A DNA stretch of 64,000 nt, taken from assembly GCF_900104585.1 (NCBI RefSeq), contig NZ_FNVX01000006.1, positions 496,001-560,000 on the forward strand, given 5' to 3'. The translations under genes and the position numbers were made by a program. The stretch is from Bacteroides ihuae. Its GTDB lineage: Bacteria > Bacteroidota > Bacteroidia > Bacteroidales > Bacteroidaceae. Below the pieces are notes generated by a model that saw only the letters and a program-made list of their open reading frames with translations, ran no database searches and was not told the origin of the DNA. Shown one piece after another: positions 1 to 7,778 of the stretch. How positions within the stretch are numbered: position 1 is the stretch's first letter; every line of letters begins with the position of its first letter.

Positions 1-1084
1 CGACATCGAATAACCAGCAAGGATTATAAAGCAACATCAATACTCCCGCAGCAGCGAGAGTATTGAGCGAAAAAGTCTTTCCTAGAGCCAAACCCGACAA
101 GGCAAACAAGGAGAACATTATAACCGAACGAACTACAGAAGGCGACAGACCTGCAAGAAAGGCAAATAGCCAAAGCGCAACTATAATCAACAGGATGCGA
201 AGGAGGCTTATTATCTTCGATCGACCGAGAATCCTATTCAATAAAAAAAGTAATATCGCATAAAGAAAACCAATATGGAGACCTGAAAGTGCCAATATAT
301 GGCTTGCCCCGGAAATAGAAAAGGTTTCTTTAATTTCATCACTCAATTCATCTTTGTAGCCTACCGTCAGTGCAGAAAGCACGGCAAATTCATCTTTACT
401 GAACTTCAACGACCGATAAAGGTTTAATATCCGTTCGCGATAGTCAGCAGATACTTGTTTCAACGAACGAACTGAGTCATGTCCCACAATTTTCCAATTG
501 TGGATAAATGTGAATCCAGTTCCGCTTATTCCCTTGCGCAGAAGATAGCGGGCATAATCAAACTCATCAGGATTGCCATTGTTTCTGGGAGCAGATATGC
601 GAGTATAAAACAGAACTTCATCTCCTCGAGTCAACTGTTTACTTGCCGAATCTTTAGAAAAATAAATCAGAACATCTTTATGCAATGGCTCGGTTGATAA
701 AGAATCAACCTGATCCAACAAATGAATAGTGCAAAGAACACTCCGTTCTTTTATTACCGGATGCTCAGTCAAGATACCTCGATAAGCCGTTTCTTCATCA
801 GAAAAAGAGTGAATTGTTTGTGTCAATTTCCAAGCAGAGGCACCAACACCAATTGAAAAGAATAGAAGATAAATGCCTGCACCAAACAGCCATCTAGAAG
901 AATACTTTCTAAAAAGAGATGAAAATCCACCAAACAAGAGAGAAATAAAGAAGGCAGCAAGAGCTAACCTCCACACAAATGCCTTGTCCTGAAAAGATAA
1001 AGCGTCACCGCTAATAATGCCCACTATTAATGGAACCAACAGCCGCAAAAAAGGATATCGATGTAGATATTTAATAGAAGACAC
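1..1084 (-). CDS. comEC: ComEC/Rec2 family DNA-uptake channel, N-terminal part (cut by window edge)
   Basis: Inner-membrane protein of the ComEC/Rec2 family, which carries single-stranded DNA across the cytoplasmic membrane in transformation. Only about 360 N-terminal residues lie in the window. The frame reads on the minus strand from a GTG at 1084 (VSSIKYLHRYPFLRLL), since no in-frame ATG is close by. It opens with hydrophobic segments (LLVPLIVGIISG) and, near the window edge, shows the family pattern NTLAAAGVLMLLYNPCWLFD, typical of the competence domain. It starts 10 bases after the rpe stop, so it is probably the last gene of the tsaC-clc-fmt-rpe run. The GTG start is a judgement. The rest of the gene, including any C-terminal metallo-beta-lactamase domain, is outside the window. 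Confidence 0.85.
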   Translation of the reverse strand, partial: MSSIKYLHRYPFLRLLVPLIVGIISGDALSFQDKAFVWRLALAAFFISLLFGGFSSLFRKYSSRWLFGAGIYLLFFSIGVGASAWKLTQTIHSFSDEETAYRGILTEHPVIKERSVLCTIHLLDQVDSLSTEPLHKDVLIYFSKDSASKQLTRGDEVLFYTRISAPRNNGNPDEFDYARYLLRKGISGTGFTFIHNWKIVGHDSVRSLKQVSADYRERILNLYRSLKFSKDEFAVLSALTVGYKDELSDEIKETFSISGASHILALSGLHIGFLYAILLFLLNRILGRSKIISLLRILLIIVALWLFAFLAGLSPSVVRSVIMFSLFALSGLALGKTFSLNTLAAAGVLMLLYNPCWLFDV

Positions 1085-1094
1085 AGAATAGTAA

Positions 1095-1745
1095 CTACAT
1101 ATTCTTTAAATCCTGAATCATCACTACTGGATTTTCAGCAGCAAAAATGGCATTCCCTGCCACAAGCACATCTGCACCGGCAGCAATCAGTCGTGCTCCC
1201 GTCTCTTTATTCACACCGCCATCCACTTCAATCAGAGCTTTAGAGCCTCTCTGATCAATCAAAGCGCGCAATTCTTTTACCTTCTCTACAGAATGCTCTA
1301 TGAATTTTTGTCCACCAAAACCGGGATTCACACTCATGACCAACACCATATAGACGTCGTCGATAATATCTTTCAAGAAAGAAACAGGAGTGGCAGGATT
1401 AATTGTTACGGCTGGTTGCATACCCGCTTCACGGATTTGCTGAATGACACGATGTAAATGAGGACAAGCTTCAAAATGAACGTTCATGACTTTAGCGCCC
1501 AGAGCTTTTACTTCGGGAATAAACTTCTCGGGGTTTACTATCATTAGATGTACATCAAGCGGTTTATTCGTTAGCTCAGCAACATACTTCAACACCGGAA
1601 AGCCAAAGGAAATATTAGGAACGAAAACACCATCCATCACGTCAAGATGCAACCAATCGGCTTCACTCTGGTTGATCATTTCTATATCTCTAGCCAAATA
1701 GGCAAAATTAGCTGATAGTATGGAGGGGGCTATAATAGGTTTCAT
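1095..1745 (-). CDS. rpe: Ribulose-phosphate 3-epimerase
   Basis: Interconverts ribulose 5-phosphate and xylulose 5-phosphate in the pentose phosphate pathway. The 216-residue TIM barrel is the usual family length. Visible signatures are IAPSILSANFAYL at the N terminus, HLDVMDGVFVPNISFG with the metal-binding HxD and the general acid-base Asp, DVHLMI, VNPGFGGQKFI, and the phosphate-binding EVDGGVN and AGADVLVAGNAIF. It sits between fmt and comEC in the same direction with short gaps, consistent with one transcript. Nothing is unusual. Confidence 0.98.
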   Translation of the reverse strand: MKPIIAPSILSANFAYLARDIEMINQSEADWLHLDVMDGVFVPNISFGFPVLKYVAELTNKPLDVHLMIVNPEKFIPEVKALGAKVMNVHFEACPHLHRVIQQIREAGMQPAVTINPATPVSFLKDIIDDVYMVLVMSVNPGFGGQKFIEHSVEKVKELRALIDQRGSKALIEVDGGVNKETGARLIAAGADVLVAGNAIFAAENPVVMIQDLKNM

Positions 1746-1797
1746 TTTCTCGATAGATATATAGTTTGTAGTACAAATGTAGACAAAAACAATCAGA

Positions 1798-2775
1798 TCA
1801 TCCTACTTTCATACAAAATTCTTCCGTCAGTTTAAAGCCCCTTAAGAACTCTTCTGTACGAAGGCGCTTCTTACCCGGGAATTGCAAAGATTTCACCGAG
1901 ATGAAACCATCTGAGGTAGCTACTTCTATATAGCTCTTATCATCAGTGAGAATCGTTCCGGGTGCAACTTCACATGCCTTATCGATCTTCTCCGATTCAA
2001 ATATCTTCACGATAACTTCCTCACCATTAGGATATTTTAATGCTGCCCACGCTGCAGGATAAGGGGATAAACCACGAATAAAGTCGTAGACCCGTTTGGT
2101 TGGTTGTGCCCAGTTTATTCGGCACGTATCTTTGAATATTTTAGGTGCTGGACGAAGTTCGCCAATCACAGCCATCTCTTCTTGGGGCATTGGTTTCACC
2201 GTTCTGTGAAGAATCGCGTCAATTGTTTCTACCACAAGCTTGCCTCCAAGCAACATCAACTTATCATGTACAATCTCCACATTATCTGTATCAGCAATGG
2301 GAATAGATACCTGCTGAATCACTTTTCCTGTGTCAATCTCATGCGTAAGAAAAAAAGTAGTGATACCCGTTTCTGTATCTCCGTTTATCACAGCCCAGTT
2401 AATAGGTGCCGCCCCGCGATATTGAGGAAGCAGTGAGGCATGAAGATTAAAAGTTCCCAAGCGAGGCATATTCCACACTATTTCGGGTAACATTCGGAAA
2501 GCAACAACCACCTGCAAGTCAGCTTGCCATTGGCGCAAAGCTTGCACAAAATCTTCATCTTTCAGTTTTTCCGGTTGCAGCAATGGCAAATGATTATCGA
2601 GTGCATATTGCTTGACCGGAGATAACTGAAGTTTATGTCCACGCCCGGCAGGTTTATCAGGCATAGTTATAACACCTACTACATTGTACCCCCCATCTAT
2701 TAAACATCGAAGAGGTTCAACAGCAAAGTCGGGAGTACCCATGTATACGATTTTCAAATCTTTCTTATCTGGCAT
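1798..2775 (-). CDS. fmt: Methionyl-tRNA formyltransferase
   Basis: Formylates the amino group of initiator Met-tRNA using 10-formyltetrahydrofolate. The 325-residue protein has the N-terminal formyltransferase domain (IVYMGTPDFAVEPL; FNLHASLLPQYRGAAPINWA with the catalytic Asn, His and folate-site residues; GITTFFLTHEIDTG with the catalytic Asp) and the C-terminal OB-like tRNA-binding domain (from about residue 210, CRINW and IRGLSPYPAAWA). Start at MPDKKDLKIVYMG fits family length. It lies between clc and rpe on the minus strand. Confidence 0.98.
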   Translation of the reverse strand: MPDKKDLKIVYMGTPDFAVEPLRCLIDGGYNVVGVITMPDKPAGRGHKLQLSPVKQYALDNHLPLLQPEKLKDEDFVQALRQWQADLQVVVAFRMLPEIVWNMPRLGTFNLHASLLPQYRGAAPINWAVINGDTETGITTFFLTHEIDTGKVIQQVSIPIADTDNVEIVHDKLMLLGGKLVVETIDAILHRTVKPMPQEEMAVIGELRPAPKIFKDTCRINWAQPTKRVYDFIRGLSPYPAAWAALKYPNGEEVIVKIFESEKIDKACEVAPGTILTDDKSYIEVATSDGFISVKSLQFPGKKRLRTEEFLRGFKLTEEFCMKVG

Positions 2776-2793
2776 AGCAATAACTTATTAAAA

Positions 2794-4584
2794 TTAATCT
2801 TCAGAGAAATGCACTAACAATTGACGGTAAGAATTGAATATCTTCGATTTTGAGACAAAGCCCAAATATTTACCTTCACTGTCTGTCACAGGGAGATTCC
2901 ATGCTTTTGTATCATCAAAAGTCTGCATCACCTGCTCCATGCTATCAGTATCGGACAGACGGGCAGGAATAGCGGTCATCAATTTACCAACCGTAAAACG
3001 GTGATATAACTCTTGGCGAAACATGATGCTACGTATATCATCAAGAAGAACAACGCCCAATAATAGCCCGGTATTATCTGTAACCGGAAAAACATTACGA
3101 TGAGAAGCTGAAATAGCTTTCACCAACTGCCCTAAATCCATTTCCGGATAAACCGTTACAAAGTCTTTCTCCACTACGTTCTCCATCTTCATCAGTGTCA
3201 GCACTGCTTTATCTTTATGATGCGTCAATAATTGGCCTTTCTTAGCCAAACGCATGGAATAAATGCTATGAGGCTCAAAGACTATAATCGTTAGGTAAGA
3301 ACTTACCGCTACAATCATAAGTGGTAGGAATAAGTCATATCCTCCGGTAAGCTCGGCTATAAGAAAGACACCGGTAAGCGGAGCATGCATCACACCGCTC
3401 ATCACACCTGCCATACCCATCAAAGAGAAGTTCTTTTCAGGTAATTGAGGAAGAAAACCCAGTTGATTACCGAAATGAGAAAAAACGAAACCCGCAATAC
3501 ATCCTAAGAATAAAGAAGGAGCAAAAATTCCACCGCAGCCACCTCCACCATTTGTAGCGCTTGAAGCAAATACTTTGAATAGTATAATCAGAATGAGGTA
3601 TATCAGTAATAAATTACCATAGCCATAGAATAAAGAATTATTCATCACTGTATCCCATTGGCTGTTGCTCACTCCATTCAGCAATAATTCAATCGTGTCA
3701 TATCCTTCACCATAGAGTGGCGGAAAAAGGAAAATTAGTACACTTAGCATGATACCTCCCAAGGTCAGTTTTTGATATCCGCCTTTAAATCGGCCAAATA
3801 GATCTTCCAAAGCATTCATAGCTCTAGTAAAGTAGAGAGAAATCAAACCACAAAAAATGCCGAGCAAAATGACATAGGGTATACGCTCCAGTTGAAACAG
3901 TTCATCAAGATGAAACTTAAACATCGCCTCTTGCCCAGTCACAATATAAGAAACGGTAGCTGCAGTAACAGAAGAGATCAATAATGGAAGGAGCGAAGTC
4001 ATGGTCAAATCGATCATCAAGACTTCAATCGTAAAAACCAATCCGGCTATCGGAGCCTTAAAGATTCCCGCAACAGCACCTGCAGCGCCACAGCCCACCA
4101 ATAGCATCAATGTACGTTGCTCCATTTTGAAAAAGCTACCCAAATTAGATCCAATAGCCGAGCCTGTTAGAACAACAGGAGCCTCTGCTCCTACCGAGCC
4201 ACCAAAACCGATAGTTATCGCACTGGCAATAGTCGAAGTCCAAATGTTATGACGCTTGATGCGTCCCTGACGACGAGAAATGGAATAAAGTATTTTTGTT
4301 ACTCCATGACTGATATCGTCCTTAACTATGTTACGCACAAACCATCCAGCAAGAAATATACCCACTACAGGATAAACCAAATAAAGGTAATTGACATTTG
4401 TCGTATCAAAGTTATCCGTTAAGAAATTCTGAATCAAACGAATGAAGTATTTAAGTAACAAAGCAGCAATGGCAGTGAGTATACCAACCATAAAACTGAG
4501 CATCAGAATAAAATGTTTCTCTTTAATTTTATTCTCGCGGCAAATAAGTAGTCGTTGAACTAAACTGATATTTTCTTTCTTCAT
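2794..4584 (-). CDS. ClC-family chloride channel or antiporter with C-terminal CBS pair
   Basis: Voltage-gated chloride channel (ClC) family integral membrane protein, 596 residues, with about ten hydrophobic segments up to residue 440 and two CBS domains after it (VEKDFVTVYPEMDLG... and VGKLMTAIPARLSDTDS...). The anion-pathway motifs are present: GFGGSVGAEAPVVLTG keeps the gating glutamate of the GxEGP loop, and GGGGCGGIFAPSLFLG is the GxFxP region. The stretch APIAGLVFTIEVLMID aligns with the antiporter segment where E. coli ClC has two adjacent Glu. Here the second one is Val, so the internal proton glutamate seems absent, which hints at a channel rather than a proton antiporter. Co-directional with tsaC (46-base gap) and fmt. 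Confidence 0.92.
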   Translation of the reverse strand: MKKENISLVQRLLICRENKIKEKHFILMLSFMVGILTAIAALLLKYFIRLIQNFLTDNFDTTNVNYLYLVYPVVGIFLAGWFVRNIVKDDISHGVTKILYSISRRQGRIKRHNIWTSTIASAITIGFGGSVGAEAPVVLTGSAIGSNLGSFFKMEQRTLMLLVGCGAAGAVAGIFKAPIAGLVFTIEVLMIDLTMTSLLPLLISSVTAATVSYIVTGQEAMFKFHLDELFQLERIPYVILLGIFCGLISLYFTRAMNALEDLFGRFKGGYQKLTLGGIMLSVLIFLFPPLYGEGYDTIELLLNGVSNSQWDTVMNNSLFYGYGNLLLIYLILIILFKVFASSATNGGGGCGGIFAPSLFLGCIAGFVFSHFGNQLGFLPQLPEKNFSLMGMAGVMSGVMHAPLTGVFLIAELTGGYDLFLPLMIVAVSSYLTIIVFEPHSIYSMRLAKKGQLLTHHKDKAVLTLMKMENVVEKDFVTVYPEMDLGQLVKAISASHRNVFPVTDNTGLLLGVVLLDDIRSIMFRQELYHRFTVGKLMTAIPARLSDTDSMEQVMQTFDDTKAWNLPVTDSEGKYLGFVSKSKIFNSYRQLLVHFSED

Positions 4585-4629
4585 AATTTATTTAAAGCTC
4601 CTATTCCTCAGAATCAAGCTATTTGTTTC

Positions 4630-5193
4630 CTATTGACGTATAATTTTAAGCACACCACCTTTATCCAACTTAATAATGCTGGAAGGCTTAGGGTGACTTA
4701 TATCATTCTGGCGAAAGGTGACAACATAGTCAACTAATGACTTTATTTCTTCACTAACTTCGCTAAAGTTAGCAGGAGAAAGCTGTCCACTGACATTGGC
4801 CGATGTAGAGACAATAGCTTTGCGAAAGCGTTGGCAAAGCTGGCGGGAAAAATCTTCGTTAGTAACACGTATGCCCACACTCCCATCTTCAGCCAAGAGA
4901 TTAGGAGCTAAGTTTCGCGCACTTGAATAAATGATAGTCATCGGCTTATCGGCAAGTTCGATTAAATCCCAAGCAATAGAAGGAACATTATCTACATAGA
5001 ACTCAACTTTCACTGGAGAATCAACTAACACCAGCATCGCTTTGCTGTCAGAGCGCTGTTTGATCTCATATACTTTGCGAACTGCCTCAGGATTTGTAGC
5101 ATCACAACCAAGCCCCCATATAGTATCAGTAGGATAAAGTATCACCCCACCTTCATTCATTACTTGGCATGCTTTTTTTATATCTTCTATCAT
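4630..5193 (-). CDS. tsaC: L-threonylcarbamoyladenylate synthase (Sua5/YciO/YrdC)
   Basis: Makes threonylcarbamoyl-AMP from threonine, bicarbonate and ATP for the t6A37 modification of ANN-decoding tRNAs. The YrdC fold is clear: GGVILYPTDTIWGLGCDA, VRKVYEIKQRS, KPMTIIYSSA, DGSVGIRVTN, AIVSTSANVSGQ and SSIIKL. I place the start at MIEDIKKACQVM (5193), giving 187 residues. An upstream in-frame Met at 5310 would add about 39 residues without family similarity and would overlap the divergent thioesterase and both promoters. Only the YrdC domain is present, without the extra C-terminal Sua5 domain. First gene of the tsaC-clc-fmt-rpe-comEC run. Confidence 0.94.
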   Translation of the reverse strand: MIEDIKKACQVMNEGGVILYPTDTIWGLGCDATNPEAVRKVYEIKQRSDSKAMLVLVDSPVKVEFYVDNVPSIAWDLIELADKPMTIIYSSARNLAPNLLAEDGSVGIRVTNEDFSRQLCQRFRKAIVSTSANVSGQLSPANFSEVSEEIKSLVDYVVTFRQNDISHPKPSSIIKLDKGGVLKIIRQ

Positions 5194-5211
5194 TTCTTTG
5201 GTTATTGTAGA

Positions 5212-5240
5212 TTGAATAACACGCAAAAATAGTACTTTTG
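5212..5240. promoter_or_regulatory. Overlapping divergent promoters for tsaC and the thioesterase
   Basis: Two Bacteroides-type -7 boxes (TAnnTTTG) lie one base apart on opposite strands. TACTTTTG at 5233-5240 (plus) points to the thioesterase, with TTGA at 5212 about 17 bases upstream as a possible -33. TATTTTTG at 5231-5224 (minus) points to tsaC. Each lies about 30 bases before its start codon. The assignment rests on the known sigma-ABfr consensus, and the -33 elements are weak. Confidence 0.6.
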
Positions 5241-5271
5241 CCCGACAATAAAAAAGTTTAAGAGAAAACAA

Positions 5272-5715
5272 ATGGAAGAAATAGAGTTTCACCATAGCTT
5301 GCCCATTCAATTACGCTTCAACGATGTAGATAAATTCGGCCACGTTAACAATGCAGTTTACTTCACCTTCTACGATCTCGGAAAAACAGAATACTTTGCA
5401 TCTGTATGCCCACATGTTGACTGGAACAGGGATGCCATTGTGGTTGTGAACATTGAAGCAACCTTTCTATCACAAATTCTTCCCGCAGATCATGTAGCCG
5501 TACAAACGGCCGTTTACCAGATTGGAAACAAAAGTTTTCACCTCATCCAGCAAGTGATCGAAACTGAAACAAACGAGGTGAAATGTATCTGTAAATCCGT
5601 TATGGTGGCCTTCGATCTCAAAAAAAACGAATCAAAAGAGTTAGAAGACGAGTGGAAAGAAGCCATTTGCAAGTTTGAAGGACGAAACCTAATAAAAAAA
5701 TCCACTAACAAATAG
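5272..5715 (+). CDS. Acyl-CoA thioesterase, 4HBT hot-dog family
   Basis: Small hot-dog-fold thioesterase (147 residues, usual length 130-150). The signature LRFNDVDKFGHVNNAVYFTFYDLGKTEYF matches 4HBT/YbgC-type enzymes, with the Asp of DxxxHVNNxxY as catalytic residue. The substrate is not readable from sequence; acyl-CoA or acyl-ACP hydrolysis is the family function. It is divergent from tsaC and has its own promoter. The last residues (RNLIKKSTNK) are a lysine-rich tail. No operon partner downstream. Confidence 0.88.
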   Translation: MEEIEFHHSLPIQLRFNDVDKFGHVNNAVYFTFYDLGKTEYFASVCPHVDWNRDAIVVVNIEATFLSQILPADHVAVQTAVYQIGNKSFHLIQQVIETETNEVKCICKSVMVAFDLKKNESKELEDEWKEAICKFEGRNLIKKSTNK

Positions 5716-6059
5716 TTTAGACAAACAACAAAGCGCCTCCTTCTACAATTTTATCCGACATACTCACTTCGCTGTTCAACCAGAATGAGTCTCCCAAACA
5801 ATGCGTGATGATATGCTTGATTATCATCACGCACTGAAACAAGCAGCAGAAAGTCATTCTAACATTTTTTTGAGATAGATTTGATCGTAAAACAGGTCTT
5901 TTATAGAGAAGAATTTTTCTCTATAGAAAGCTTTCACACTGAATATTTTATTCCTCCTCCCACTTTCCCTAACGTTTTTTTTCGTACTTTTACCAATCGT
6001 TGGCAAAGTACGTCTTTAGCTGACCTTTGAGATAGAAGAAAGAAAAAACAATATATAAA
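5716..6059. other. Intergenic region with two stem-loops upstream of recJ
   Basis: No gene seen. It holds two clean inverted repeats: TGCGTGATGAT (5802-5812) with its complement at 5823-5833 around a 10-base loop, and TATAGAGAA (5902-5910) with its complement at 5917-5925. Neither is followed by a strong T run, so they are not convincing terminators. A TACTTTTA at about 5983-5990 resembles a -7 box and could start the recJ transcript about 65 bases before its ATG. Confidence 0.5.
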
Positions 6060-7778
6060 ATGAACTACAAATGGAATTATCAACCCATTACATCCGAACA
6101 AGAACAGATAAGCCAAGAACTGGCCCAGGAACTGGGAATTAGCCCAATATTGGGAAGTTTATTGCTACAGCGGGGAATTACAGATGCGACAGAAGCGAAA
6201 AAGTTTTTCCGCCCGCAATTACTTGATTTGCATGACCCATTTCTAATGGAGGATATGGACATTGCAGTGGAGCGCCTGAACAAGGCAATGGGAAAGAAAG
6301 AACGAATTCTTATTTATGGAGATTATGATGTTGATGGAACCACGGCTGTGGCTTTGGTATACAAATTCATCCAACAGTTTTACTCGAACATCGATTACTA
6401 CATTCCCGACCGTTACAATGAAGGTTACGGCGTTTCTACTCAGGGAATAGATTATGCCGCCGAAACCGGTGTAGGATTGATCATTGTGCTCGACTGCGGC
6501 ATTAAGGCTGTTGACGAAATTACGTATGCCAAAGAAAAAGGCATCGATTTTATCATTTGCGACCACCATGTGCCAGACGGTGCATTGCCACCGGCCGTAG
6601 CGATATTAAATGCCAAACGGTTTGACAATACGTACCCTTATACTCATCTCTCGGGATGTGGAGTAGGCTTTAAGTTTATGCAGGCATTTGCCATCAACAA
6701 TGGCATTGATTTTCACAATCTGGTTCCTCTGCTCGACTTGGTAGCTGTTAGCGTAGCATCGGACATAGTACCGATCATGGGCGAAAACCGTATTCTTACT
6801 TATCACGGTCTAAAACAGCTGAACAGTAACCCTAGCGTTGGATTAAAAGCTATCATAGACGTGTGCGGATTGTCTGATAAAGAAATTACCGTTAGCGACA
6901 TCGTGTTCAAAATCGGACCGCGAATCAATGCTTCCGGGCGCATACAGAATGGAAAAAAGGCTGTTGACCTCCTAACTGAAAAAGATTTTTCATTAGCGCT
7001 GGACAAGAGCAATGAGATTAACCAGTATAACGAGACTCGTAAAGACTTGGATAAAACGATGACGGAAGAGGCCAACCAAATTGTCTCTAATCTGAGCGGT
7101 TTAGCCCAGCGACGTTCCATTGTACTTTACAACGAGAATTGGCACAAAGGAGTGATCGGTATTGTGGCTTCCCGACTGACTGAGGTTTATTACCGTCCGG
7201 CAGTAGTGCTAACCCGTACCGACGACATGGCCACCGGCTCTGCACGTTCGGTGTTGGGATTCGATGTATATAAAGCGGTTGAACATTGTCGCGACCTACT
7301 CGAGAACTTCGGCGGACATACCTATGCTGCGGGACTTTCGATGAAGATAGACAAAGTTGAGGCCTTTACACAACGTTTCGAAGAATTTGTGTCAGAACAT
7401 ATCTTGCCCGAACAGACCGCGGCAATGATCAACATTCATGCGGAGATAGACTTTAGAGATATAACGTCAAAGTTCTGTAGCGACCTGAAAAAATTTAACC
7501 CATTCGGCCCTGAAAACAACAAACCTATCTTCTGCACTCATCATGTGTACGACTATGGTACAAGTAAAGTGGTAGGTCGTGACCAAGAACATATCAAACT
7601 AGAATTGGTGGACAACAAGTCAAACAATGTAATGAATGGAATAGCTTTTGGACAAAGTTCGCACGTTCGCTATATCAAAACAAAACGTTCGTTTGACATC
7701 TGCTACACAATAGAGGAGAATACCCATAGACACGGAGAAGTGCAATTACAAATTGAAGATATCAAGCCAGCAGAGTGA
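6060..7778 (+). CDS. recJ: Single-stranded-DNA exonuclease RecJ
   Basis: 5'-3' single-strand exonuclease used in recombination and mismatch repair. 572 residues, normal for the family. The DHH domain shows ILIYGDYDVDGTTAVAL, LIIVLDCGIKAVDEI and FIICDHHVPDGALPP, which supply the manganese-binding Asp and His residues. GPRINASGRI follows, and the DHHA1 domain has GVIGIVASRLTE and FGGHTYAAGLSM. The last part (from about residue 450, IDFRDI... and LELVDN) is the RecJ OB-like domain. The stop overlaps the recQ start (GTGA), so the two are translationally coupled. Confidence 0.98.
   Translation: MNYKWNYQPITSEQEQISQELAQELGISPILGSLLLQRGITDATEAKKFFRPQLLDLHDPFLMEDMDIAVERLNKAMGKKERILIYGDYDVDGTTAVALVYKFIQQFYSNIDYYIPDRYNEGYGVSTQGIDYAAETGVGLIIVLDCGIKAVDEITYAKEKGIDFIICDHHVPDGALPPAVAILNAKRFDNTYPYTHLSGCGVGFKFMQAFAINNGIDFHNLVPLLDLVAVSVASDIVPIMGENRILTYHGLKQLNSNPSVGLKAIIDVCGLSDKEITVSDIVFKIGPRINASGRIQNGKKAVDLLTEKDFSLALDKSNEINQYNETRKDLDKTMTEEANQIVSNLSGLAQRRSIVLYNENWHKGVIGIVASRLTEVYYRPAVVLTRTDDMATGSARSVLGFDVYKAVEHCRDLLENFGGHTYAAGLSMKIDKVEAFTQRFEEFVSEHILPEQTAAMINIHAEIDFRDITSKFCSDLKKFNPFGPENNKPIFCTHHVYDYGTSKVVGRDQEHIKLELVDNKSNNVMNGIAFGQSSHVRYIKTKRSFDICYTIEENTHRHGEVQLQIEDIKPAE

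Noticed and set aside
5194..5310. N-terminal extension of tsaC
   Set aside because: Overlaps the divergent thioesterase start and both promoters, and lacks family similarity.
5802..5925. Two stem-loops after the thioesterase as terminators
   Set aside because: Neither is followed by a T run in the right place; reported only as inverted repeats.
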